DNA from: Comamonas composti DSM 21721 | GTDB lineage: Bacteria > Pseudomonadota > Gammaproteobacteria > Burkholderiales > Burkholderiaceae_C | Length of the DNA: 64,000 nt | Assembly: GCF_000429845.1 (NCBI RefSeq) | Contig: NZ_AUCQ01000012.1 | Coordinates: forward strand, 62,001-126,000 | Reading direction: 5' to 3' | Part shown: in pieces, positions 6,754 to 14,477 of the stretch | How positions within the stretch are numbered: position 1 is the stretch's first letter | How the letters are laid out: each line of letters starts with the position of its first letter | Notes under the pieces: model-generated | Told to the model about the DNA's origin: nothing | The model's database searches: none | The model's input: the letters and a program-made list of their open reading frames with translations, nothing else | Made by a program: the position numbers and the translations under genes

Positions 6754-9156
6754 TTAGTTCCGAACAGGTTTCCCGGTGTTGAGCATGCCCAGAATGCGCT
6801 CATGCGTCTTGGGCTGGCCTATCAGGTGGCAGAAGGCCTTGCGCTCCAGTGCCAGCAGGTATTCCTCGGTCACCAGCGAGCCGGCATCCACATCGCCACC
6901 GCAGACCACCTCGGCAATCATGGAAGCGATCTTGAAGTCGTAGGCGCTGATGAAGCCGCCGTCGCGCATGTTCACCAGCTGGGCCTTGATGGTGGCAATG
7001 CCGTTGCGGCCGGCCACGGGGAACAATCGCTTGTGCGGTGCGCGCCAGCCACCGGCGGCCATGGATTTGGCCTCGTTGATGGCGGTGAACAGCAGCTCGT
7101 CCTTGTGGGGCACGATGAGGTCGGACTCCAGCAGATAGCCGAGCTTCTTCGATTCGATGGCGCTGGTGCCCACCTTGGCCATGGCAGCGGCAGTGAAGCC
7201 TTCGGTGAGGAAGGGCAGCACGTCCTTGCTGGTGCTCTGGGCCATGTTCTCGGCTGCGCGGCGGGCGATATAGGTCAGGCCGCCGGCGCCGGGCACCAGG
7301 CCCACGCCCACTTCCACCAGGCCGATATAGCTCTCCATATGGGCCACGCGGCGGGCGCTGTAGACGGCCAGCTCGCAGCCGCCGCCCAGGGCCATGCCGT
7401 GGATCGCAGCCACCACAGGCACCTGCGCATAGCGTATGCGCAGCATCATGTTCTGCAGCTCGGCTTCGATGCTCTCGATCGCATCGGCGCCGCCAATCAC
7501 AAAGGCCGGCATGGTGGCTTCCAGGTCGGCGCCCACGCTGAAGGGCGCGTCACCGGACCAGATGACCATGGCCTCGAAATCGCTCTCGGCCGTTTCCACG
7601 GCTTCCACCAGGGCTTCCATCACTTCGGGGCTGATGGCGTGCATCTTGTTCTTGATGCTGGCGATCAACACCTTGCCGTCCAGCGTCCAGCTGCGCAGGG
7701 CCTTGGATTCGGCAATCGTCGTGCCCGCGGTCTTCCAGTCGGGCAGGCTGGTTTCGCCCAGCAGCTTTTCGGGGAACAGCTGGCGCTCGTAAACGGGCAG
7801 CACGCGGCGGGCGATGAACTTTCCCTGGGCCGGGCTCCACGAGCCTTGCGCGGTGTGCACGCCACCGGCCTCGGCCACCGGGCCTTCAAACACCCATTGG
7901 GGCAGCGGCGCCTTGCACAGCGCCTTGCCGGCAGCGATGTCCTCCTGGATCATCTTGGCCACTTCCAGCCAGCCGGCCTCCTGCCACAGCTCGAACGGGC
8001 CCTGTTTCATGCCAAAGCCCCAGCGCATGGCCTGGTCCACATCGCGCGCGCAGTCGGCAATGCTCTCCAGGTGCACGGCCGCGTAGTGGAAGCTGTTGCG
8101 CAGAATCGCCCACAGGAACTGGCCCTGCGCGCCTTCGGCATTGCGCAGCAGCTTCAGGCGTTCGGCTGCGGGCTTCTTGAGCATGCGGCCATAGACTTCG
8201 TCGGCCTTGCCGCCGGCAGGAATGTAGTCCTCGCTGTCCAGCTCGAACTGCAGGATGTCGCGGCCCTTCTTCTGGTAGAAGCCCTTCTTGGTCTTCTGGC
8301 CCAGGTTGCCGAGCTCGATGAGCTTGGCCAGCACGGGCGGCGTGCCAAAGCTGTCGTAGAACGGATCGCTCGCCAGGCTGAGGTTGTCCTGCAGCGTCTT
8401 GACCACGTGGGCCATGGTATCGAGGCCCACGACGTCGGCGGTGCGGAAGGTGCCGCTGGACGCGCGGCCCAGCTTCTTGCCCGTGAGGTCGTCGACCACG
8501 TCGAACGTGAGGCCGAAGTTCTCGACTTCCTTCATGGTCGCCAGCATGCCGGCGATGCCGATGCGGTTGGCGATGAAGTTGGGCGTGTCCTTGGCGCGCA
8601 CCACGCCCTTGCCCAGGCCGCTGGTGACAAAGGCTTCGAGCTGGTCCTGCACCTCGGGTTCGGTGGTGGGCGTGGAGATCAGCTCCACCAGCGGCATGTA
8701 GCGCGGGGGGTTGAAGAAGTGGATGCCGCAAAAGCGCGGCTTGATCGCGTCGGGCAGGGCCTCGGACAGCTTGGTGATCGACAGGCCCGAGGTGTTGGAG
8801 GCGACGATCGCATGCTTGGCCACAAAGGGCGCGATCTTGGTGTAGAGGTCCAGCTTCCAGTCCATGCGCTCGGCAATGGCCTCGATGATGAGGTCACAGC
8901 CCTTGAGCAGCTTCATGTGCTCTTCGTAGTTGGCTGGCTGGATCAGCGCCACGTCCTCGGCCACGCCGATGGGCGAGGGCTTGAGCTTTTTGAGGTTGGC
9001 GATCGCGCGCTCGGCGATGCCGCTCTTGGGGCCTTCCTTGGCGGGCAGGTCGAACAGGATGACCGGCACCTTGACGTTGACCAGATGGGCCGCAATCTGC
9101 GCGCCCATGACTCCCGCGCCGAGCACGGCGACTTTTTTCACATTGAATCGTGACAT
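6754..9156 (-). CDS. Bifunctional 3-hydroxyacyl-CoA dehydrogenase/enoyl-CoA hydratase, FadN type
   Basis: 800 aa from the ATG at 9156. The N-terminal Rossmann domain starts VKKVAVLGAGVMGAQIAAHL (GxGxxG motif, residues about 12-17), followed by the hydroxyacyl-CoA dehydrogenase signature ASNTSGLSI...RFCGIHFFNPP (about 115-150) and C-terminal dehydrogenase repeats. A crotonase domain follows from about residue 500, with FSVGADLEA and HGMALGGGCELAVYSARRVA as its oxyanion-hole segments. This order (dehydrogenase first, hydratase second) is that of FadN-like proteins and the reverse of E. coli FadB. It performs the second and third steps of beta-oxidation and is paired with the downstream thiolase. 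Confidence 0.9.
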   Translation of the reverse strand: MSRFNVKKVAVLGAGVMGAQIAAHLVNVKVPVILFDLPAKEGPKSGIAERAIANLKKLKPSPIGVAEDVALIQPANYEEHMKLLKGCDLIIEAIAERMDWKLDLYTKIAPFVAKHAIVASNTSGLSITKLSEALPDAIKPRFCGIHFFNPPRYMPLVELISTPTTEPEVQDQLEAFVTSGLGKGVVRAKDTPNFIANRIGIAGMLATMKEVENFGLTFDVVDDLTGKKLGRASSGTFRTADVVGLDTMAHVVKTLQDNLSLASDPFYDSFGTPPVLAKLIELGNLGQKTKKGFYQKKGRDILQFELDSEDYIPAGGKADEVYGRMLKKPAAERLKLLRNAEGAQGQFLWAILRNSFHYAAVHLESIADCARDVDQAMRWGFGMKQGPFELWQEAGWLEVAKMIQEDIAAGKALCKAPLPQWVFEGPVAEAGGVHTAQGSWSPAQGKFIARRVLPVYERQLFPEKLLGETSLPDWKTAGTTIAESKALRSWTLDGKVLIASIKNKMHAISPEVMEALVEAVETAESDFEAMVIWSGDAPFSVGADLEATMPAFVIGGADAIESIEAELQNMMLRIRYAQVPVVAAIHGMALGGGCELAVYSARRVAHMESYIGLVEVGVGLVPGAGGLTYIARRAAENMAQSTSKDVLPFLTEGFTAAAMAKVGTSAIESKKLGYLLESDLIVPHKDELLFTAINEAKSMAAGGWRAPHKRLFPVAGRNGIATIKAQLVNMRDGGFISAYDFKIASMIAEVVCGGDVDAGSLVTEEYLLALERKAFCHLIGQPKTHERILGMLNTGKPVRN

Positions 9157-9213
9157 GGGTTCTTCCATGAAATGGGGGCCGCCCATGGCCGGGCGGCGCC
9201 TCCAGGATTTGAT

Positions 9214-9654
9214 TTACTGAATACGCACCCAGGTCTGGGTGCGCCAGAACGGACCCCAGTAGCCGCGCAGCTCCATGCGCGCGCCGCCTTCGATGGGCGT
9301 GAGACTGCCGCGGTACTCCTTGCCGCTCTCGGGATCCAGCACCTTGCCGCCTTCCCAGAGATTCTTGCCCTCGGTCTGCTTGCCGCCGCGCAGAATCTCC
9401 AGGCCCACCACGGGCTGGCCCTTGCGGTCGTCGCTGCACTCGGTGCAGACCGCGTCCGCAGGCGTGTTCTTGCGCAGCGTCTTTTCTATGCGCCCGCTGA
9501 GCTGGCCGTCCTTTTCGGTGATGCGGATCTCGGCCTTGGCCTCGCCGGTCTTGTCGTCAATGTTTTTCCACAGGCCCAGCGGCGTCATCTGGGCCTGGGC
9601 AGCAAAGCCGGTTGCAGCAAAAACAATAGCTGTCAGCGCTTGATACACCTTCAT
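9214..9654 (-). CDS. DUF2147 family secreted protein
   Basis: 146 aa from the ATG at 9654. Residues 1-20 form a signal peptide (MKVYQALTAIVFAATGFAAQA) cleaved about AQA/Q, so the mature protein is probably periplasmic. The body has the DUF2147 pattern: GLWKNIDDKTGEAKAEIRI, then a C..C pair (VCTECSDD), then GKVLDPESGKEYRGSL and a C-terminal LRGYWGPFWRTQTWVR. The family forms a small beta-barrel of unknown function. It is embedded between acyl-CoA dehydrogenase and FadN-type genes on the same strand, hinting at a link with lipid or fatty-acid metabolism, but nothing in the sequence gives an activity. Confidence 0.8.
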   Translation of the reverse strand: MKVYQALTAIVFAATGFAAQAQMTPLGLWKNIDDKTGEAKAEIRITEKDGQLSGRIEKTLRKNTPADAVCTECSDDRKGQPVVGLEILRGGKQTEGKNLWEGGKVLDPESGKEYRGSLTPIEGGARMELRGYWGPFWRTQTWVRIQ

Positions 9655-9718
9655 ATCAGTCCCCTTTTGCTTTGAATACAAGACCTGGCAAGCGCCAGGC
9701 GCTCTCATTGATGATGAA

Positions 9719-11515
9719 TCAGGCCAGGGCGGCGTCGCTGTCCATCAGCACCTTGCTGCCGGCGCGCGCGGTGCGCATCAGCGTCGCGGTTTCGGGGAAC
9801 AGCTTGGCGAAGTAAAAACGCGCCACCTGCAGCTTGGCCACGTAGAAGGGATCGGTGTTGCCGTCCGCGATGGCGCGCAGCGAGACCTGGGCCATGCGCG
9901 CAAACAGGTAGCCGAACACCAGGTGGCCGGCCACGCGCAGATAGTCCACCGAAGCGGCGCCGACCTCATCGGGGTTTTGCATGCCCTTGAAGCCGATCTC
10001 GGTGGTGAACTTGGTCATCTGCTCGCCCAGCATGGCCACGGGCGTGATGAATTCGCTCATCTTTTCGTTGACGCCCTCTTCTTCCACCAGCTTGGCAATC
10101 AGCTTGCCGAACTTCTTGAGCGAAGCGCCCTGGTTGCCCAGCACCTTGCGGCCCAGCAGGTCCAGGGCCTGCACGCCGTTCGTGCCTTCGTAGATCATGT
10201 TGATGCGGTTGTCGCGCACAAACTGCTCCATGCCCCATTCCTTGATGAAGCCGTGGCCGCCAAACACCTGCTGGCTCATGGTGGTCGCGGTCCAGCCGTT
10301 GTCGGTCAGGAAGGCCTTGACGATGGGGGTCAGCAACGCGACCAGATCGGCGCTGTCGGCACGCACTTTTTCGTCCGGGTGGTTGAGTTCCTGGTCGATC
10401 AGCAGCGCGCAGAAGGTGGACAGCGCGCGGCCGCCTTCGGCATAGGCCTTGGCCGTGAGCAGCATGCGGCGCACATCGGGGTGCACGATGATGGGGTCGG
10501 CCGGCTTGTCCTTGGCCTTGACGCCGGACAGCGAGCGCATTTGCAGTCTGTCCTTGGCATAGGCCAGGGCGTTCTGGAAGGCCACTTCGGTCAGGCCCAG
10601 CGACTGGTTGCCCACGCCCAGGCGCGCGGCATTCATCATCACGAACATGGCCTGCAGGCCCTTGTGGGGCTGGCCCACCAGTTCGCCCACGGCGTCTTCC
10701 ATCACGATCTGGGCTGTGGCGTTGGACTTGATGCCCATCTTGTGCTCCAGGCCGCCGCAGTAGATGCCGTTGCGCGCGCCCAGAGAGCCATCGGCATTCA
10801 CCAGGTATTTGGGCACCACGAACAGGCTGATGCCCTTGGAGCCGGCCGGTGCATCGGGCAGGCGTGCCAGCACCAGGTGGACGATGTTGTCGGTGAAGTC
10901 GTGCTCGCCGGCGGAGATGAAGATCTTGTTGCCGGTGATCTTGTAGCTGCCATCGGCCTGGGGCTCGGCCTTGGAACGCAGCAGGCCCAGGTCGGTGCCG
11001 CAATGGGGCTCGGTCAGGCACATGGTGCCGGTCCACTCGCCGCTGGTGAGCTTGGGCAGGTACTTGGCCTTGAGCGCGTCCGAGCCATGAGCGTGCAGGG
11101 CTTCATAGGCACCGTGCGACAGGCCGGGGTACATGGTCCAGGCCTGGTTGGCGCTGTTGAGCATTTCGTACAGCGCGGAGTTCACCACAAAGGGCAGGCC
11201 CTGGCCGCCGTAAGCGGGATCGCAGGACAGTGCAGGCCAGCCGCCTTCCACGAACTGGGCATAGGCGGCCTTGTAGCCCTTGGGCGTGGTCACCTCATGC
11301 GTGGCCTTGTCCAGCTGGCAGCCTTCTTCGTCACCGCTGATGTTCAGCGGAAAGGTCACGTTGGCTGCGAACTTGCCCGCTTCTTCCAGCACGGCATTGA
11401 TGGTGTCGGCATCGACCTCGGCATGCGTGGGCATTTGCTGGTAGGCCTCGGTGATCTTGAACACCTCGTGCATGAGAAATTGCATGTCGCGCAGTGGCGG
11501 GTTGTAGCTGGGCAT
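9719..11515 (-). CDS. Acyl-CoA dehydrogenase with C-terminal extension (DmdC-like)
   Basis: 598 aa from the ATG at 11515, which has AGGAGA upstream. It is longer than the usual 380-aa acyl-CoA dehydrogenase and belongs to the subgroup with an extra C-terminal domain that includes methylmercaptopropionyl-CoA dehydrogenase DmdC and long-chain enzymes. Seen: MCLTEPHCGTDLGLLRSKA (FAD-binding loop), [42 protein letters not shown] and NMIYEGTNGVQALDLLGRKVL (catalytic region). It takes the first oxidation step of beta-oxidation and passes electrons to ETF. First structural gene downstream of the TetR gene, so a probable target of that regulator. Confidence 0.9.
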   Translation of the reverse strand: MPSYNPPLRDMQFLMHEVFKITEAYQQMPTHAEVDADTINAVLEEAGKFAANVTFPLNISGDEEGCQLDKATHEVTTPKGYKAAYAQFVEGGWPALSCDPAYGGQGLPFVVNSALYEMLNSANQAWTMYPGLSHGAYEALHAHGSDALKAKYLPKLTSGEWTGTMCLTEPHCGTDLGLLRSKAEPQADGSYKITGNKIFISAGEHDFTDNIVHLVLARLPDAPAGSKGISLFVVPKYLVNADGSLGARNGIYCGGLEHKMGIKSNATAQIVMEDAVGELVGQPHKGLQAMFVMMNAARLGVGNQSLGLTEVAFQNALAYAKDRLQMRSLSGVKAKDKPADPIIVHPDVRRMLLTAKAYAEGGRALSTFCALLIDQELNHPDEKVRADSADLVALLTPIVKAFLTDNGWTATTMSQQVFGGHGFIKEWGMEQFVRDNRINMIYEGTNGVQALDLLGRKVLGNQGASLKKFGKLIAKLVEEEGVNEKMSEFITPVAMLGEQMTKFTTEIGFKGMQNPDEVGAASVDYLRVAGHLVFGYLFARMAQVSLRAIADGNTDPFYVAKLQVARFYFAKLFPETATLMRTARAGSKVLMDSDAALA

Positions 11516-11548
11516 CGTTTTTCTCCTGTGATGATGGGCGTCGTGAAA

Positions 11549-11575
11549 CGGTAAATGGAAAGCGGTAAATGGAAA
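11549..11575 (+). repeat. Short tandem repeat upstream of the acyl-CoA dehydrogenase gene
   Basis: CGGTAAATGGAAA occurs twice with a 14-bp period, followed by a degenerate third unit (ACGGGAAACGGG). It lies in the spacer between tetR and the dehydrogenase gene, where the promoter might be. Confidence 0.5.
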
Positions 11576-11650
11576 ACGGGAAACGGGTTCTCGCTGCCCT
11601 GTGCACGGGGCCTGGCCGATGGCAGGCGCATCCCGTGCGGCAGGACAGCC

Positions 11651-12400
11651 TCAGGCGGAAAGCGGCTGGCGCGCATAGCGCGCCAGAATGTTGTTGAAGC
11701 CGGTCTGGGCATGGGCAATCGCGTCTGCGCTGCGCAGAAAGCGGGCCTCGTAATGCAGGGCCAGGATCAGGCCGTGAATCTCGAACAGCAACTGGTTCTC
11801 GTCCACATCGGCATGCAGGTCGCCACACTCGCGGCTTTGCACGATGGTGCGGCGCATGGCCGCATGCCAGATGCTGACCGACTCGACCAGCGCATCGCGC
11901 ACGGGCCCCGTGCGGTCGTCGAACTCGACGGCGCCGCTGATGTAGATACAGCCCGAGTCGATTTCGATCGAGGTGCGCTTCATCCAGTTGTCGAACAGCG
12001 CCCGCAGACGCGGAATGCCGCGCGATTCGGTGATCGCGGGGTAGAACACCTCCTGCTCGAAGCGCTCGTGGTATTCGTGCACCACCGAGATCTGCAACTC
12101 CTCGCGCGAGCCGAAATGGGCGAACACGCCGGACTTGCTCATACCCGTCATCTCGGCAATCGCACCGATGGACAGGCCTTCAAGACCCAGATGGGTCGCC
12201 AGATTCAGCGCCGCATCGACGATGACCGCCTTGGTCTGCTGGCCTTTCTGCAAGGCGCGGCCACTGCTCTTGCCTTCAGCCTTGGCAGACGTTTTTTCGC
12301 CGGCCCTGGCGGGCGGCATGGACTTGCGCGCAACGGCCCCCCCGGGCGCAGCCAAGGCCCTGGAGGAAGTCGACGCAACAGTAGTGGGTGCACGGGACAT
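11651..12400 (-). CDS. TetR family transcriptional regulator
   Basis: 249 aa. A basic, alanine-rich N-terminal extension of about 50 residues precedes the TetR helix-turn-helix: TKAVIVDAALNLATHLGLEGLSIGAIAEMTGMSKSGVFAHFGSREELQISVV (about residues 56-107). The C-terminal ligand-binding part is helical. TetR proteins of this type often repress fatty-acid degradation and respond to acyl-CoA or fatty acids; that ligand is an inference from the operon downstream. An internal methionine (residue 28) could be the true start. The predicted ICE end lies about 120 bp upstream, so insertion left the gene intact but replaced more distant upstream DNA. Confidence 0.85.
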   Translation of the reverse strand: MSRAPTTVASTSSRALAAPGGAVARKSMPPARAGEKTSAKAEGKSSGRALQKGQQTKAVIVDAALNLATHLGLEGLSIGAIAEMTGMSKSGVFAHFGSREELQISVVHEYHERFEQEVFYPAITESRGIPRLRALFDNWMKRTSIEIDSGCIYISGAVEFDDRTGPVRDALVESVSIWHAAMRRTIVQSRECGDLHADVDENQLLFEIHGLILALHYEARFLRSADAIAHAQTGFNNILARYARQPLSA

Positions 12401-12418
12401 GCGGAACTCTATAAAAAC

Positions 12419-12430
12419 GAACGCTCGTTC
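12419..12430. promoter_or_regulatory. Palindrome upstream of tetR, candidate operator
   Basis: GAACG-CT-CGTTC, a 12-bp palindrome within AT-rich flanks (ATAAAAAC and TATTTTGC), 19 bp upstream of the tetR start. Size and position fit autoregulation by a TetR dimer. Binding is not demonstrated. Confidence 0.5.
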
Positions 12431-12517
12431 TATTTTGCACGCAAAGCAAAGAATCTACAGACGAACCAGGGTAAATACCTATCCCCGTTTGCAACACCCG
12501 GCCGCTCCTGTGCGGGC

Positions 12518-12525
12518 ATGAAAAA
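12518..12525. other. Predicted Tn4371-family attachment core (ATGAAAAA / TTTTTCAT)
   Basis: The 8-mer TTTTTCAT is the attachment sequence described for Tn4371-type ICEs. It lies exactly where host fatty-acid genes give way to ICE genes, beyond the trbI end, where the non-integrase end of this family is expected. The matching copy and the integrase gene should be to the right of the window. Confidence 0.6.
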
Positions 12526-12715
12526 TGTCCAATGTCAAGTCCCCAAGGTGGATCTGCATCGGGCGTAAATTCCCATACGCCACAAGCAGTTAGGCTCGGA
12601 TCGGGGCACTCTTCGGCGGTTGGCCTTCGTGAGCTAGGTGCCATATGGGAGCATGGCGGTGGCAAACACCGTCATGCTCGGGAGGGGGAATTCCCCCTCC
12701 TTTGGGCAGCCCAAG

Positions 12716-13444
12716 TCAGGTAGCGACCAATCCTTCTGCGGCAGTTTTCGCCGCCTGCGACACACTTTCGCGAAGCCGCACAGAGGCAGCGGCATCTGAG
12801 GCCGAACGGGTCACCTTGACGGCGGCCTGCGACGGCCAGTCCGTAGCGCCAGCCGGAATGCCCCCAGGCTTATCGCCGAACTCCTTGGCAAGCCGCTGTC
12901 GGATCGACTCAGGAACAAAGCCAGCGCCGGGCAGCGCATACGCCAGGTACTCCACGAAGTATGGGTGCTTGTGCCAACGCCCGCCGTCGACGGCGTGCTC
13001 CATCGAGCGTTCGAAGTGGGACAGCAGAACAGCCAGCGCACCTTGCCGCTGAGTTCCCGGATCGGGCGAACGCATCCATTCGTATCCGGTGCGTTTGACC
13101 TGCTCGCGCTCTTTGTACGACATGGGTACGAAGCCCAGCGTCGCCTGCGCTTCCGCGAAGAGCTGATGCCGCTCGCTGTGCGCCTTGATGTCAGCTGGCA
13201 GCGTCCCATCAAAGGTGAAGGAGCAGAAGCGGCAGTGGTGCGCACCGCCGTCCACGTCAACGTGGCTGGCCACTTGCGCGTCGTAGCGCTTCTCCAGTTC
13301 GTGGAAGTGGCGCACTCCATACTCGGCCGCGGCAATGGCATTGAGCCGTTGCATATGCGTCAGGTCGGGGAGTGTTGCTTTGGCCGCCTTGGCGGCCTTC
13401 TTGAGGCGGGCCAGATCGACCCATGTGATGGTGTTCATCTTCAT
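12716..13444 (-). CDS. Hypothetical protein with C2H2-like zinc finger
   Basis: 242 aa. I do not recognise the family. The N-terminal 50 residues are helical and basic (DLARLKKAAKAAKATLPDL..LNAIAAAEYGVRHFHELEKRYD), resembling the short DNA-associated N-terminal segments of some plasmid proteins. A C-x2-C-x14-H-x3-H pattern (CRFC...HSERH, about residues 72-93) is a plausible zinc site. The middle part (GYEWMRSPDPGTQRQGALAVLLSHFERSMEHAVDGGRWHKHPYFVEYLAYALPGAGFVPESIRQRL) is globular. It is the outermost ICE gene, between the attachment core and a relic of trbI/DUF2274. An alternative start is the second methionine (residue 3). Confidence 0.65.
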   Translation of the reverse strand: MKMNTITWVDLARLKKAAKAAKATLPDLTHMQRLNAIAAAEYGVRHFHELEKRYDAQVASHVDVDGGAHHCRFCSFTFDGTLPADIKAHSERHQLFAEAQATLGFVPMSYKEREQVKRTGYEWMRSPDPGTQRQGALAVLLSHFERSMEHAVDGGRWHKHPYFVEYLAYALPGAGFVPESIRQRLAKEFGDKPGGIPAGATDWPSQAAVKVTRSASDAAASVRLRESVSQAAKTAAEGLVAT

Positions 13445-13585
13445 TGGTTTCTCAATCGAAGACTCCTAGGGCCCGCTCAGTAGGAATCCGATCAAGATTC
13501 CAATGGAAATCGCCATTGGTAGTGAGTGAACTTTGCCATTGCGGACGGCCAGCACCTACCCGTGCATGGCACCATTTTAGCAAGT

Positions 13586-13831
13586 TCAGGCTGGAGCGCG
13601 CACCGGCAGGCTCTTCTGCGCTTTGCGGTGGAAGCCCCGGTCCCTCGCCATGAAAGCCTCCAGCATGTACGGAATCAGCGTAGCCGCATCAACCGCTTTT
13701 CCGTAGGTTTGTGCATACACCGCGGCATAGCGGTCGAGTTCAGCCTTCAGGCTGATTGGGCAAGAGAACGTAAGCTTCGTGGCCTCGGTCTTGGGCAACG
13801 CCCCAAGACGCAGCTTCTTGGTGGTGTTCAT
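13586..13831 (-). CDS. DUF2274 protein, diverged second copy
   Basis: 81 aa from the ATG at 13831. About 55 of the first 70 residues match the intact DUF2274 protein at 16876-17109 (shared MxTTKKLRLG-LPKTE--KLTF-CP-SLKA-LDRYAA), and the C-terminus differs. In Tn4371-type ICEs this small gene follows trbI. Here the gene upstream is a decayed trbI copy, so this is part of a relic ICE end. The reading frame itself is intact and may still be expressed. DUF2274 proteins resemble ribbon-helix-helix DNA-binding proteins; function unknown. Confidence 0.75.
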   Translation of the reverse strand: MNTTKKLRLGALPKTEATKLTFSCPISLKAELDRYAAVYAQTYGKAVDAATLIPYMLEAFMARDRGFHRKAQKSLPVRAPA

Positions 13832-14388
13832 TTCGCGGCTCCCTGGTTGAAGAACAGAGGCTGGCACGGCAGCAGCACGAGGTCGCGGTTGCCGTCCTGC
13901 CGGTTCTGCGGCGCGACCAGCTCGGCGCCCTGGCCCAACAGCGTGGCCAGAGCCGCGCCAGCAAAAAACCGATCTCAATGTCAATCGACGCTATCTTTCA
14001 GGCCGACGTTGCCGGCCGGATCGATGCCCGCGAGGTTGTCGAGCTTCAGAGAAGACGCGTCCGGCAGGACGATGCGATTCCACACCGGCTCTGCCCATAG
14101 CTCACCTGGCTGTTGTACTTGCCCATGAGGCGCGAGCCCTGCGGGATTAGCAGGAGCTTGCCTGGGCCGTGTCGTAGACAGGCTCAGTCACCGTGGCGAT
14201 CACGTCGCCCGGCAAATCGGATTTGCTGCCAGTCACCAGCGCCGCCGCAATTACCGTCCTGGCCATGACTTGGTATGGCGAGGACGGCATCTGCAGATTC
14301 CCAGAATTGCGGGTTTCCGTAGAGCCGCCTTTCAGGAAAGCCTCTTTCTGGTCTTGCCGGTTCCGCACAGCGGTGGCTGGGACGGAAT
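13832..14388 (-). pseudogene. Decayed partial copy of trbI
   Basis: The DNA aligns with intact trbI (17106-17790) on the same strand but is broken. An in-frame stretch at 14147-14368 encodes NRQDQKEAFLKGGSTETRN and SDLPGDVIATVTEPVYDTA, nearly identical to TrbI; then come frameshifts, and about 135 bp corresponding to 17167-17300 are missing. The 5' half of trbI is absent. The copy differs from the intact gene at many silent and replacement sites, so it is not a recent tandem duplication. Most likely a remnant of another member of this ICE family. Confidence 0.8.
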
Positions 14389-14477
14389 CAAAACTTGTCC
14401 ATATGGAATGTTAGGTAGCGCATGGACCGCCGCATCAGCAGGCACGAGTGCGCGGCTGCCAATGTACGCATCGCTAG

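Larger units (their letters stand above)
12401..12715. other. Junction between chromosome and ICE (315 bp, no gene)
   Basis: Holds the tetR upstream region and candidate operator, the predicted attachment core at 12518-12525, and a GC-rich tract with a hairpin GGGAGGGGGAATTCCCCCTCC around 12680-12700 just beyond the 3' end of the first ICE gene, which may end its transcription. No convincing reading frame. Confidence 0.55.

Noticed and set aside
6700-9153. 817-codon open frame on the plus strand
   Set aside because: Exact antisense shadow of the FadN-type gene; histidine- and glycine-rich translation without domain patterns.
9615-9650. Sequence resembling half of a Comamonadaceae intergenic palindrome (AATAGCTGTCAGCGCTTGATA)
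   Set aside because: It lies inside the DUF2147 signal-peptide codons, has no inverted partner nearby and is best taken as coincidence.
9923-11554. 543-codon open frame on the plus strand
   Set aside because: Antisense shadow of the acyl-CoA dehydrogenase gene.
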